DNA of 46,935 nt from Bacteroidales bacterium (GTDB lineage: Bacteria; Bacteroidota; Bacteroidia; Bacteroidales; UBA932), in the NCBI GenBank assembly GCA_024401915.1, contig JAKSKA010000001.1, positions 1 through 46,935 of the forward strand. The letters run 5' to 3'. Under the pieces are notes generated by a model, which worked only from the letters and a program-made list of their open reading frames with translations, was not told the origin of the DNA and made no database searches. Made by a program: the position numbers and the translations under genes. Shown piece by piece: positions 8,533-16,070 of the stretch (position 1 is its first letter; every line of letters begins with the position of its first letter).

Positions 8533-9417
8533 TCATTTTCCCAATCCGTGGGCGAAATGTGTTTCTTCCTTTTTCACCCTCTTGCCATTGTGGACTGCAA
8601 TTGCCGGTTTCTTTGCTATCGCGGACCAGACGAGGATCACAATGCCGGCTATGAAGAAGGGAATGGAAAGCCACTGTCCCATATCCAGAGCCATAGTCTG
8701 TTCGAAATCGACCTGTGGCTCCTTGATGAACTCTATTACGAACCTTATACCGAAGCAGCCTACAAGGAAAAATCCGAAGAAGAAGCCCCTGTGGACCTTG
8801 TCGAGCTTTTTCCAATATATCCTCAACATCACCAAGCCGAGTATCAGATACGAGAGGGCCTCGTATATCTGGGTGGGGTGCTTTGGCTCCGTCTCGCCCC
8901 TCCTGTCGAAGATGAAACCCCAGGGGAGGTTCGTGACGTCACCGTATATCTCGGAGTTCATCAGGTTGCCCAGGCGTATCAGGCAGCCCGCAAAGGCCAC
9001 CGTGATGCACAGCCTGTCCATTATCCAAAGGAAGTCGAAGTCATTGCGCTTCCCGTAACGGTTCGAGTACCACCACATTCCCAGAAGGAGGGCGATGGCT
9101 CCGCCGTGGCTGGCGAGGCCTCCCTTCCAGGGTTGGAAGATTTCCTTGAACCCTTCCCAGGAGCCGAAATAATAATCCGGCTGGTAGAAGCAGCAGTGGC
9201 CCAGACGCGCTCCGATGATCGTTGCGGCGAGCAGCGTGTAGAGGAGCGGGTCGAGGACATCCTCGCTCACTCCCTCCCTGCGGAGGAAACGGCGGAAGAT
9301 GTAGTAACCGATAATGAAGCCGGCCACGAACAGGACGGCGTACCAGCGGAACTCGAAACTGCCGAGCCTGAAGATTGCGGGATCGGGACCCCAGTGGATA
9401 AAAAGTTGTGTGATCAT
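8533..9417 (-). CDS. lgt: Prolipoprotein diacylglyceryl transferase
   Basis: An inner-membrane enzyme that transfers diacylglycerol from phosphatidylglycerol to the lipobox cysteine of prelipoproteins, the first step for the many lipoproteins encoded in this window. The protein has 294 residues with about seven hydrophobic segments. The family signature is present as RLGNLMNSEIYG (148-159), and HGGAIALL near residues 104-111 carries the conserved catalytic-region histidine. HPTQIYEAL follows later. The ATG overlaps the TGA of the HAD phosphatase gene (ATGA). A terminator follows the stop codon. Confidence 0.95.
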   Translation of the reverse strand: MITQLFIHWGPDPAIFRLGSFEFRWYAVLFVAGFIIGYYIFRRFLRREGVSEDVLDPLLYTLLAATIIGARLGHCCFYQPDYYFGSWEGFKEIFQPWKGGLASHGGAIALLLGMWWYSNRYGKRNDFDFLWIMDRLCITVAFAGCLIRLGNLMNSEIYGDVTNLPWGFIFDRRGETEPKHPTQIYEALSYLILGLVMLRIYWKKLDKVHRGFFFGFFLVGCFGIRFVIEFIKEPQVDFEQTMALDMGQWLSIPFFIAGIVILVWSAIAKKPAIAVHNGKRVKKEETHFAHGLGK

Positions 9418-10244
9418 TTTCTGGATTCTTCAAGAAGGTTGCCGAATTCCTCGATGTCGCGGCAGATGAGGCCTGGCTGCTTCGGGGCTGCCTTCGCAAC
9501 CTCGAGGGTGGTCTCGCCGGAGAGCACCAGCACACCGAATGCACCAGCGTTGTGGGCCATCTCGATATCCGTGTAGATGCGGTCTCCGACCATTGCTACC
9601 TGCGACGCCTCGAGTCCGTGCTGCTCCTTGATGCCGAGCAGCATATTGGGGTCCGGCTTGCCGAGAGTCACATCCGGCTTGCGGCCGGTGGCGTGCTCTA
9701 TGCACTTGCAGATCGAGCCGCAGTCCACGAGGACCGTCCTCTGGTCGGTGGGGCATACCCTGTCGGGATTGGTCGCGAGATAGGGAATGCCCTGGGAGAC
9801 GAGCCAGGCGGTATGGCACAGACGCTCGTAGGTCAGCGTCATATCGAACGAACCTATGACTATGTCAGGGATGTCGTCAGGGTCTGCCGGGACGATCTCG
9901 AAACCGGCCCGGACGAACTGAGAGGTCATCGAGGGGGTGCCGAGGATGAAGAGCCGGCGTGCATCGGGATAATGGGACCTGATATAGTCTATCATCGCGA
10001 TGGTCGTCGTGTACATCTGGTCCGGTGTGGCGTCGATGCCCATCTTCCTTAACTTTCCGAGATAGTCATCGAGCGACTTGGTCGGGTTGTTGGTGAGGAA
10101 GGAATAGGTGATTCCCATCCTCGTCAGCTTCTCGAGGAACGGAATGGTGAAGGGGAATATGGTGTTGCTGAGATAAATGGTGCCGTCCATATCGAGGGCG
10201 ATGTGCTTTATCCCGGCAAGCCTGTTCTTGAGTTCTGTATCCAT
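9414..10244 (-). CDS. HAD-superfamily IIA sugar/glycerol phosphatase (NagD-like)
   Basis: A 276-residue cytoplasmic HAD phosphatase beginning MDTELKNRLAG. Motif I is DMDGT (nucleophile D18, acid/base D20). The IIA-type cap lies in the middle, and GKPDPNMLLG and MVGDRIYTDIEMA give the motif III/IV region. A NagD or 4-nitrophenylphosphatase-like fold is clear, but the substrate is not. Its position directly after glpC, with TGATG sharing one base, suggests a substrate in glycerol phosphate or triose phosphate metabolism, for example glycerol-3-phosphate or 2-phosphoglycolate cleaning (inference). A longer upstream frame lies wholly within glpC and was not used. Confidence 0.85.
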   Translation of the reverse strand: MDTELKNRLAGIKHIALDMDGTIYLSNTIFPFTIPFLEKLTRMGITYSFLTNNPTKSLDDYLGKLRKMGIDATPDQMYTTTIAMIDYIRSHYPDARRLFILGTPSMTSQFVRAGFEIVPADPDDIPDIVIGSFDMTLTYERLCHTAWLVSQGIPYLATNPDRVCPTDQRTVLVDCGSICKCIEHATGRKPDVTLGKPDPNMLLGIKEQHGLEASQVAMVGDRIYTDIEMAHNAGAFGVLVLSGETTLEVAKAAPKQPGLICRDIEEFGNLLEESRK

Positions 10245-11473
10245 CAGCCGTTGATTTCTTTGGTTTTCTCCACGTCGAGCGCATCCGCAAGAATGGAGAT
10301 GGGGTTCTGGACGGGATAGCCCGTGCTCATCTCTATCTGCCACTTGCAGGTCTCGCAGTCAGTCACGACCACTTCGGGGTCGACCATCGCAATCCTGTCG
10401 AAAAGCTTGCTTCCGACCTGCTGGGAGTACTCGTAATTCTCCTTCTTGAAGCCGTAGGTGCCGGAAATGCCGCAGCAGTTGTCGCGGAGTATCTTCATAT
10501 CGAGTCCGGGTATCAGGCCCAGGAGGCTCGTGGAATAGATACCCCAGCCGAGTTTCTGCATATGGCAGGCGGTATGATAGACAGCCTTCTTGCGATAGTC
10601 CTGGCGGAACGCGAACCTGATTTCCCCGGCCTCATAGAGGTTCCAGAGATAGCGCGTCGCGAGAGCGATCGAATCGCGTATGTCCGCATTGTCCAGACCG
10701 AGGAGGTGGGGGTACTCGTCACGCATCGTGAAGGTGCAGGTCGAACTTGTGGTCACGACCGGCATCCCGGCTGCGCGTATGGAGGCGATGTTCTTCACGG
10801 CCTTCTTCGTCGCTGCCTTCACGTTGCCGCCCGAGATCAGGGCGATGCCGCAGCATTTCTCCTTTTCGAGCAGGTTCACACCTATCCCGACGGCATTGAG
10901 GACCTTCACCAGGTCCTTGCCGAGCTGAGGGTAGTTATAGTTGACGTAGCAGCCGTGGAAATAGCTGACCTGACGCTTGTAGGAAGCCTGTGAAGCCTGC
11001 ACGTGCTTCCTGAACCAGCTCTCGAACTTCTCGCTGGAGTAGGACGGGAACACGCGGCGGTGGTCGATCTTCAGCACGCAGTCCATTGCGGCTGCAGCGG
11101 CCTTGGTGTGGATTATCGGGTTCACGATGGGCGCGAATGCCGACGCGAGCGGGCCGACGAAATCGGTACCTCCGAGCATATTGTTGCGCAGCACGTGCTC
11201 ACGCTTGCCGTATTTGAGCTTCGCGGCCTGGATGATGTCTCCGACCTGGACGCCGGAGGGGCACGCCACCTCGCAGCGCTTGCAGTTCAGGCAGTATTTC
11301 AAGGCCTCGTCATAGAACACGGGAGCCTTCAGGCGATAACGTTCCCCGTCAGGACCGGACTGTTTTGGTCCCTTGTAGGCGGGATTGACTTCGAGCATAG
11401 GACACGCGTCCACGCAGATGCCGCATTTCAGGCACTGCTCGAGATTGAATGTGCTTATATTCTTTTCCTGCAT
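10244..11473 (-). CDS. glpC: Anaerobic glycerol-3-phosphate dehydrogenase, subunit C
   Basis: The membrane-anchoring electron-transfer subunit that passes electrons from GlpAB to menaquinone. It has 409 residues. Two ferredoxin-type 4Fe-4S motifs are seen: CLKCGICVDACP (C14, C17, C20, C24) and CLNCKRCEVACP (C61, C64, C67, C71). Two CCG (heterodisulfide-reductase-like) domains follow, with KEKCCGIALISGG and DNCCGISGTYG. It starts 3 bases after glpB and ends with a one-base overlap on the HAD gene. Confidence 0.94.
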   Translation of the reverse strand: MQEKNISTFNLEQCLKCGICVDACPMLEVNPAYKGPKQSGPDGERYRLKAPVFYDEALKYCLNCKRCEVACPSGVQVGDIIQAAKLKYGKREHVLRNNMLGGTDFVGPLASAFAPIVNPIIHTKAAAAAMDCVLKIDHRRVFPSYSSEKFESWFRKHVQASQASYKRQVSYFHGCYVNYNYPQLGKDLVKVLNAVGIGVNLLEKEKCCGIALISGGNVKAATKKAVKNIASIRAAGMPVVTTSSTCTFTMRDEYPHLLGLDNADIRDSIALATRYLWNLYEAGEIRFAFRQDYRKKAVYHTACHMQKLGWGIYSTSLLGLIPGLDMKILRDNCCGISGTYGFKKENYEYSQQVGSKLFDRIAMVDPEVVVTDCETCKWQIEMSTGYPVQNPISILADALDVEKTKEING

Positions 11474-11476
11474 CGC

Positions 11477-12055
11477 TTATTTCTCCAGTATCCGCTGAGC
11501 GGCCGCAATGGCGCTCTGTTCTATCTTTTCATTGTTCTCCGCGCCCACTCCGCCGATTCCGGCGAGGATTTCGCCTGCGGCGTAGAGGTTCTCGGAGATC
11601 ACTCCACCGATGCTGACCCTCTGCTCCCCGTCCGTCTTGACGCCGAAAAGCTCGAAGGGCTGCTGACCATAGAAGTCGGGGTTGAACCACTTCGTCCTGT
11701 CCTCGTCGAACTCGACGTCCGAGCCGAACACGGGCTCCGTGACCTTGTCCATCGTCGCAACCAGGCCCTTGCTGAAGAACTTGCCGGTAGCAAGGATGAA
11801 GTTGTCCGCTTCCAGCAGGGTGGGAGCAAGGTTGCGCGTGGTCACGCCGACAAGCCTCGGGCCGTCCCAGACACCGCCTGTGGCGACATCGCCGTTAAGG
11901 ACCGTTCCTCCGCACTCGACGAAAACGAAGCGTTCCGTGTCCCGCAGACTGCGTCCGCGCGCAATCACGGCGCACTTCTTCCCGGCCTCCTGAAGTTTGC
12001 AGGCTGCGGCGAAACCCGCCTTGCCTCCTCCGATTATTACTGCATCGAATTTCAT
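11477..12055 (-). CDS. glpB: Anaerobic glycerol-3-phosphate dehydrogenase, subunit B, compact form
   Basis: The FAD/FMN-binding subunit GlpB, but only 192 residues, whereas the E. coli protein has 419. The N-terminus has the nucleotide-binding motif VIIGGGKAGFAAA (7-19). The C-terminal half matches the end of E. coli GlpB well: FILATGKFFSKGLVA, then FGVKTDGEQR and LYAAGEILAG. About 220 residues of the middle, which in E. coli are the substrate-side region, are absent. There is no frameshift or stop in the frame, the gene overlaps glpA by ATGA and glpC follows at 3 bp. It therefore looks like a functional short version rather than a decayed gene. Confidence 0.85.
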   Translation of the reverse strand: MKFDAVIIGGGKAGFAAACKLQEAGKKCAVIARGRSLRDTERFVFVECGGTVLNGDVATGGVWDGPRLVGVTTRNLAPTLLEADNFILATGKFFSKGLVATMDKVTEPVFGSDVEFDEDRTKWFNPDFYGQQPFELFGVKTDGEQRVSIGGVISENLYAAGEILAGIGGVGAENNEKIEQSAIAAAQRILEK

Positions 12056-13602
12056 TTCGCGTATAGTCTTCTCATTAATTCCGCCTCGCGGAGCGTGTCG
12101 CCCCAGCCCACGGGAATGATTCCCTTCCAGCGTTCGGTAACGTATTCCTCAAGCAGTTCGTCCGCCTTTTCCGGCGTCCCGAGAGCATCCGCAAGCGCCT
12201 GGGCGGCCTTCTTCATACAGAAGGAGCCCTGGCAGGTGCCCATACCGACACGGGTGCGGCGGCGCAGGTCCTTGAGCGTACGGACGCCCAGTTCCTTCAC
12301 CGCATAGATTATCTCTCCGCGGGTGACCTGCTCACATTCGCATATCACTTCCTCTCCGCCTTCGATCTTCGAAGCGAAGCTGCCCTGACGGTTGTATGCC
12401 GCCTTCCTGCCGAGAGAAGCACCGGAAGGAATGAAATCCTTCTTCTCGCCTCCCGGTAGCGGCAGTTCGGCCGTGCGGCAGGGAGCGTTCACGCCAAGCT
12501 TCTTGCAGCAGAGGTCGGCCGCCATCTCGCCCATAAGGCGGTATGACGTCAACTTGCCTCCGGTGATTGTGATGAAGCCGGGGATGCCGTCGCGCGTCTC
12601 GTGGTCGAGAAGCACTATCCCGCGGCTCAGGTTGCGGCCCGTCGTGTCGCCTTCCGCTGCAACGAGGGGACGGACGCCAGCATAGGCGCGTATGACACGC
12701 GTCGTGGCGAGCGAAGGTGCGAGTTTCGCGCCCTCTTCAAGCAGCAGGGCCACTTCTTCCGGAGTGACCTTCATATCGTCACACTGCTCGAAAGGCACCT
12801 TGTCGGAGGTGGGCCCGATAACGCACACCACGTCGCCGGGGACGAGGATATCGGCATTCGCGGGCTTGCGGCAGCGGTTGATGACGAGATTGTTGACACG
12901 GTGGCCGAAGATCAGGAGCGCCCCCTTCGCAGGGAACATCGTGACCGTGGCTCCGGCCATCTGCGCAATCTGCTGGCCCCAGATGCCCGCCGCATTGACG
13001 ACGAGCTTTCCGCGCACTTCCACCTCGGCGTCCCCGCCGCAGTGGTCGATCATCCTGACGCCGACCACGCGGCCGTCTTCCTTGATGAAGGAGGTCACTT
13101 CGTGGTAGGTGAGGATGTCAGCACCGTGAAGTTTCGCGTCCAGCACGTTGACCATAGTCAGCCGGAACGGGTCCACGGAAGCGTCCGGAACCTTGACTGC
13201 TCCGATGAGGGCCGGGTTCACGGAAGGCTCCAGCTTCAGGGCCTCCTCGGGAGAGATGGGCTCAGCCTCTATCCCGGCGGCGCGGCAGCACTCCACGAAC
13301 TTCGCCTGGTACTCCAGAGAGTCCTCGGGCAGGGTGATGAAGAGTCCGCCGTTCTCTTCGACGCAATGTGGAGCGATACGACGGATTATCATATTTTCCT
13401 TGATGCATTCGGCTGCGGACTCAGGGTCATTCACAGCGTAACGTGCGCCACTGTGGAGAAGGCCGTGGTTGCGGCCCGATGCTCCGTCAGCTATGTCGTA
13501 GCGCTCGACGAGAAGCGTCTTGAGGCCACGAAGCGCACAATCACGGGCGGTACCAGCACCTGTGATACCGCCACCGATTATTATGACATCGTAATTATTC
13601 AC
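12052..13602 (-). CDS. glpA: Anaerobic glycerol-3-phosphate dehydrogenase, subunit A
   Basis: The catalytic FAD subunit that oxidises sn-glycerol-3-phosphate to dihydroxyacetone phosphate. I place the start at the GTG giving [17 protein letters not shown] (516 residues). The FAD-binding GGGITGAG is then at the normal distance from the N-terminus, and the GTG overlaps the pgk stop by 8 bases (GTGAATAA). The in-frame ATG 57 bases upstream lies inside pgk and adds residues not seen in the family. A BFD-like 2Fe-2S domain closes the protein, with cysteines 421, 423, 457 and 462 (CEC and GTCQGSFC). It overlaps glpB by 4 bp. Confidence 0.94.
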   Translation of the reverse strand: MNNYDVIIIGGGITGAGTARDCALRGLKTLLVERYDIADGASGRNHGLLHSGARYAVNDPESAAECIKENMIIRRIAPHCVEENGGLFITLPEDSLEYQAKFVECCRAAGIEAEPISPEEALKLEPSVNPALIGAVKVPDASVDPFRLTMVNVLDAKLHGADILTYHEVTSFIKEDGRVVGVRMIDHCGGDAEVEVRGKLVVNAAGIWGQQIAQMAGATVTMFPAKGALLIFGHRVNNLVINRCRKPANADILVPGDVVCVIGPTSDKVPFEQCDDMKVTPEEVALLLEEGAKLAPSLATTRVIRAYAGVRPLVAAEGDTTGRNLSRGIVLLDHETRDGIPGFITITGGKLTSYRLMGEMAADLCCKKLGVNAPCRTAELPLPGGEKKDFIPSGASLGRKAAYNRQGSFASKIEGGEEVICECEQVTRGEIIYAVKELGVRTLKDLRRRTRVGMGTCQGSFCMKKAAQALADALGTPEKADELLEEYVTERWKGIIPVGWGDTLREAELMRRLYAK

Positions 13603-14848
13603 GTACAGCTGCGATTCCGGGGAGTTCCTTTCCTTCGAGGGCCTCGAGCATTGCGCCACCGCCGGTAGAAACGTAACTTACTTTGTCTGCATAACCCATC
13701 TTGGTAACGGCTGCAACGCTGTCGCCGCCACCGACGAGGGTATAGGTCCCGTTTGCAGTAGCCTTTGCGAGCTGCTCAGCAATCTGGAGGGTCCCCTTTG
13801 CGAAGTTGGGCATCTCGAACACACCTACAGGGCCGTTCCAGATGACGGTCTTGGATTCGGAGATGATCTTCTTCCAGGCCTCGACGGATGCGGGGCCGGC
13901 GTCCATACCCTCCCAGCCGTCAGGGATGTCGTTGATGGGAACGACCTGGCTCCGGGCCTCGTTGCTGAACTCGTTGGCGCAGACGCACTCTGTAGCGATG
14001 CAGAGATTGACTCCGCGCTGCTTTGCGACGTTCATTATCTCGAGAGCGTCGGGGATGAGCTCGTCCTCGTGGAGGGAGTTGCCGATCTTGCCGCCCTGGG
14101 CCTTCACGAAGGTGAAGCCCATACCGCCGCCGATGATGAGGTTGTCAACCTTCTCGACGAGGTTCTTGAGAACGGCGAGCTTGCTTGACACCTTGGAACC
14201 GCCGATGATTGCGGTGAAGGGGCGCTGTGCGTTCTTGAGCACGTAATCGACGGCCTTGATCTCGCCTTCCATAAGATAGCCGAACATCTTGTCGGCGGGG
14301 AAGTACTTGGCGATGAGGGCGGTTGAAGCGTGGGCGCGGTGTGCGGTGCCGAAGGCGTCGTTGATGTAGCAGTCAGCATAGGATGCGAGGGTCTTCACGA
14401 ACTCCTTCTGGCTCTCCTTGACAGCTGCCTTTGCGGCCTTCTTCTCCTCGTCGCTTGCATCCTCTGCGAGTCCGCGGGGTTTGCCCTCCTCCTCTGCGTA
14501 GTAGCGGAGGTTCTCGAGAAGGATGACCTCACCGGGCTTGAGCGCTGCGCACTCCTCCTGTGCCTTCATACAGTCGGGAACGAACTTCACGGGAACGCCG
14601 AGCTTGAGGGACACGTGGTCCACGATGTGCTTGAGGGAATATTTCGCATCGAATCCCTTCGGACGTCCGAGGTGGGACATAATGATGAGGGAACCGCCGG
14701 AAGCGAGCACTTTCTTGAGGGTGGGGATGGCGGCGCGGATACGCGTGTCGTCCGTAATCTCGAAATTCTCATTCAGAGGAACGTTGAAGTCAACCCTGAC
14801 AATTGCCTTTTTGCCGGCGAAATCATACTTGTCGATGAACTGTTGCAT
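13595..14848 (-). CDS. pgk: Phosphoglycerate kinase
   Basis: A cytoplasmic glycolytic enzyme that makes ATP from 1,3-bisphosphoglycerate. The chosen start [10 protein letters not shown] gives 417 residues, the family length. An upstream in-frame ATG would add 21 residues not present in other kinases and lies at the promoter. Motifs seen are [10 protein letters not shown] near residue 20, SHLGRPKG near residue 60 and the nucleotide-binding end GGGDSVAAV with [19 protein letters not shown]. It heads a transcript that continues into glpABC, which supplies triose phosphate to the same pathway. Confidence 0.97.
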   Translation of the reverse strand: MQQFIDKYDFAGKKAIVRVDFNVPLNENFEITDDTRIRAAIPTLKKVLASGGSLIIMSHLGRPKGFDAKYSLKHIVDHVSLKLGVPVKFVPDCMKAQEECAALKPGEVILLENLRYYAEEEGKPRGLAEDASDEEKKAAKAAVKESQKEFVKTLASYADCYINDAFGTAHRAHASTALIAKYFPADKMFGYLMEGEIKAVDYVLKNAQRPFTAIIGGSKVSSKLAVLKNLVEKVDNLIIGGGMGFTFVKAQGGKIGNSLHEDELIPDALEIMNVAKQRGVNLCIATECVCANEFSNEARSQVVPINDIPDGWEGMDAGPASVEAWKKIISESKTVIWNGPVGVFEMPNFAKGTLQIAEQLAKATANGTYTLVGGGDSVAAVTKMGYADKVSYVSTGGGAMLEALEGKELPGIAAVRE

Positions 14849-14908
14849 AGTGTTTTGTATTTGTTTGATAATATTTTCCTGTTCGCGCACACGGGCGCAC
14901 AAATCATA

Positions 14909-14916
14909 CAAAGATA
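14909..14916 (-). promoter_or_regulatory. pgk: Probable pgk promoter, -7 box
   Basis: TATCTTTG on the minus strand fits the Bacteroidota sigma-ABfr -7 consensus TAnnTTTG exactly. It lies 60 bases ahead of the pgk ATG. The -33 partner is poor (TTGG about 21 bases upstream), so the call rests mainly on the -7 box and position. Confidence 0.6.
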
Positions 14917-14920
14917 CTCA

Positions 14921-14955
14921 TTTTGCGGTAAATTCCCCAATTATTCCTAATTTTG
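14921..14955 (+). promoter_or_regulatory. Probable promoter of the methyltransferase gene
   Basis: A TTTTG element at 14921-14925 and TAATTTTG at 14948-14955 are separated by 22 bases, matching the Bacteroidota -33/-7 pattern. The box ends 19 bases before the ATG at 14975. It is divergent from the pgk promoter. Confidence 0.6.
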
Positions 14956-14974
14956 CCGCCACAAACAGAAAGAT

Positions 14975-15898
14975 ATGACCATAGAATTCCCCACCGGAGC
15001 CTGGAAGGATTACGAGCTCCTCGACAGCGGAAACGCTCTGAAACTGGAGCGCTTCGGGCCCTACACCCTCTCCCGTCCCGAGCCGAAGGCGCTCTGGACA
15101 CCGTCCCTGAGCGAACGCGAATGGCAGAAGCGGGCCAACACCATCTTCAGCCCCGGAGCCGGTTTCGGCAAGGCGGGAAAAGAGGACAGCGGCACCTGGA
15201 ACAGGCTCCGCAAGATGGATGACCAGTGGTTCATAAGCTACCCCGGGGACGGAGCGGAGAGCCCGTCCTTCCGTCTGCGCCTCGGCCTGACGGCATTCAA
15301 GCACGTCGGCGTGTTCCCGGAGCAGGCACCCAACTGGGAGTGGATCTACTCACGCACGCGCAGTCTCGCGCAGACGCTGGGAGAGCGCCCGAAAGTACTC
15401 AATCTCTTCGCCTACACCGGCGGAGCGTCACTTGCCGCAAAAGCCGCGGGAGCGGACGTGACTCATCTCGACGCAGTGAGGCAGGTGGTCACCTGGGCGC
15501 GCGGAAATATGGAAAACAGCGGTCTGGACGGCATACGCTGGGTCGTTGAAGACGCGATGAAATTCGCAGAAAGGGAGGCGCGCCGCGGACACGTCTATGA
15601 CGGCATAATCCTCGACCCCCCGGCTTACGGCCACGGACCGGACGGGGAGAAATGGAAGCTTGACGAGTGCCTTTTCGGCCTTTTGAAGAACGTCGCCGCC
15701 ATCCTGAGTCCGAAGAATTCCTTTATGGTCCTCAACCTCTATTCCAACGGCTACTCCGCCGCGCTCGGCGAGACCATCGTACGCCAGGCTTTCGCCCTCA
15801 AGGAAGGAGAAGGACAAATGGAAAGCGGAGAACTCGCCCTGCGCGACGGCTTCGGCAAGATTCTCCCGCTCTCCATATTCGTCAGGCTGGCGAGGTAA
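14975..15898 (+). CDS. RlmI-like class I SAM-dependent rRNA methyltransferase
   Basis: A 307-residue protein with a Rossmann methyltransferase domain: the SAM motif NLFAYTGGAS at 143-152, an acidic residue after THLD near 165, and the catalytic-region motif ILDPPAYGHGP (212-222). This is the DPP(F/Y) pattern shared by RlmI and related 23S rRNA cytosine-5 or guanine methyltransferases (COG1092). The N-terminal 110 residues are a short beta-rich region, not a standard PUA domain. The target base cannot be assigned from sequence alone. It stands alone between a divergent pgk and the convergent accessory operon. Its stop TAA sits in the loop of a hairpin. Confidence 0.82.
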   Translation: MTIEFPTGAWKDYELLDSGNALKLERFGPYTLSRPEPKALWTPSLSEREWQKRANTIFSPGAGFGKAGKEDSGTWNRLRKMDDQWFISYPGDGAESPSFRLRLGLTAFKHVGVFPEQAPNWEWIYSRTRSLAQTLGERPKVLNLFAYTGGASLAAKAAGADVTHLDAVRQVVTWARGNMENSGLDGIRWVVEDAMKFAEREARRGHVYDGIILDPPAYGHGPDGEKWKLDECLFGLLKNVAAILSPKNSFMVLNLYSNGYSAALGETIVRQAFALKEGEGQMESGELALRDGFGKILPLSIFVRLAR

Positions 15899-15906
15899 GC
15901 CTCGCC
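15889..15906. terminator. Hairpin at the 3' end of the methyltransferase gene
   Basis: GGCGAGG and CCTCGCC form a perfect 7-bp stem around TAAG, and the stop codon of the methyltransferase lies in that loop. There is no T-tract on either strand. It may end transcripts from both convergent genes weakly or protect 3' ends, but a rho-independent terminator is not proven. Confidence 0.4.
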
Positions 15907-15917
15907 TGTTGAAAAAT

Positions 15918-16070
15918 CTAGTCCCAATCCTCTCCGAGATCTGAAGTATCTCCATTGGTAAACCCTTCAGTGGAAGTGCTACTGTTTACCGAGGACTGGA
16001 GACAACTGGTTTTGGGATGGACAGAAAACACCTTCATTACAGGGCTCGCATAATATATCTTTTTCATCAT
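15918..16070 (-). CDS. Small 50-residue protein coupled to the EEP gene
   Basis: A 50-codon frame starts MMKKIYYASPVMKVF and ends in DLGEDWD. The preceding EEP gene ends TGATGATG, so its TGA shares one base with the first ATG, a typical coupling arrangement. The composition resembles the short MKK-Y-x-x-P peptides rich in Ser, Thr and Asp that I know from many Bacteroidota lipoprotein and fimbrillin-like loci. No function is known to me. The hydrophobic stretch is too short for a signal peptide. Its reality rests on position and on this resemblance. Confidence 0.6.
   Translation of the reverse strand: MMKKIYYASPVMKVFSVHPKTSCLQSSVNSSTSTEGFTNGDTSDLGEDWD

Noticed and set aside
13603..13659. An ATG start for GlpA inside pgk
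   Set aside because: It adds 19 residues foreign to the family; the GTG at 13602 places the FAD motif correctly and overlaps the pgk stop.
14884..14902. CACACGGGCGCAC-like repeat ahead of pgk as a regulator site
   Set aside because: It resembles the LacI operator only in CACA content, with no matching half sites.
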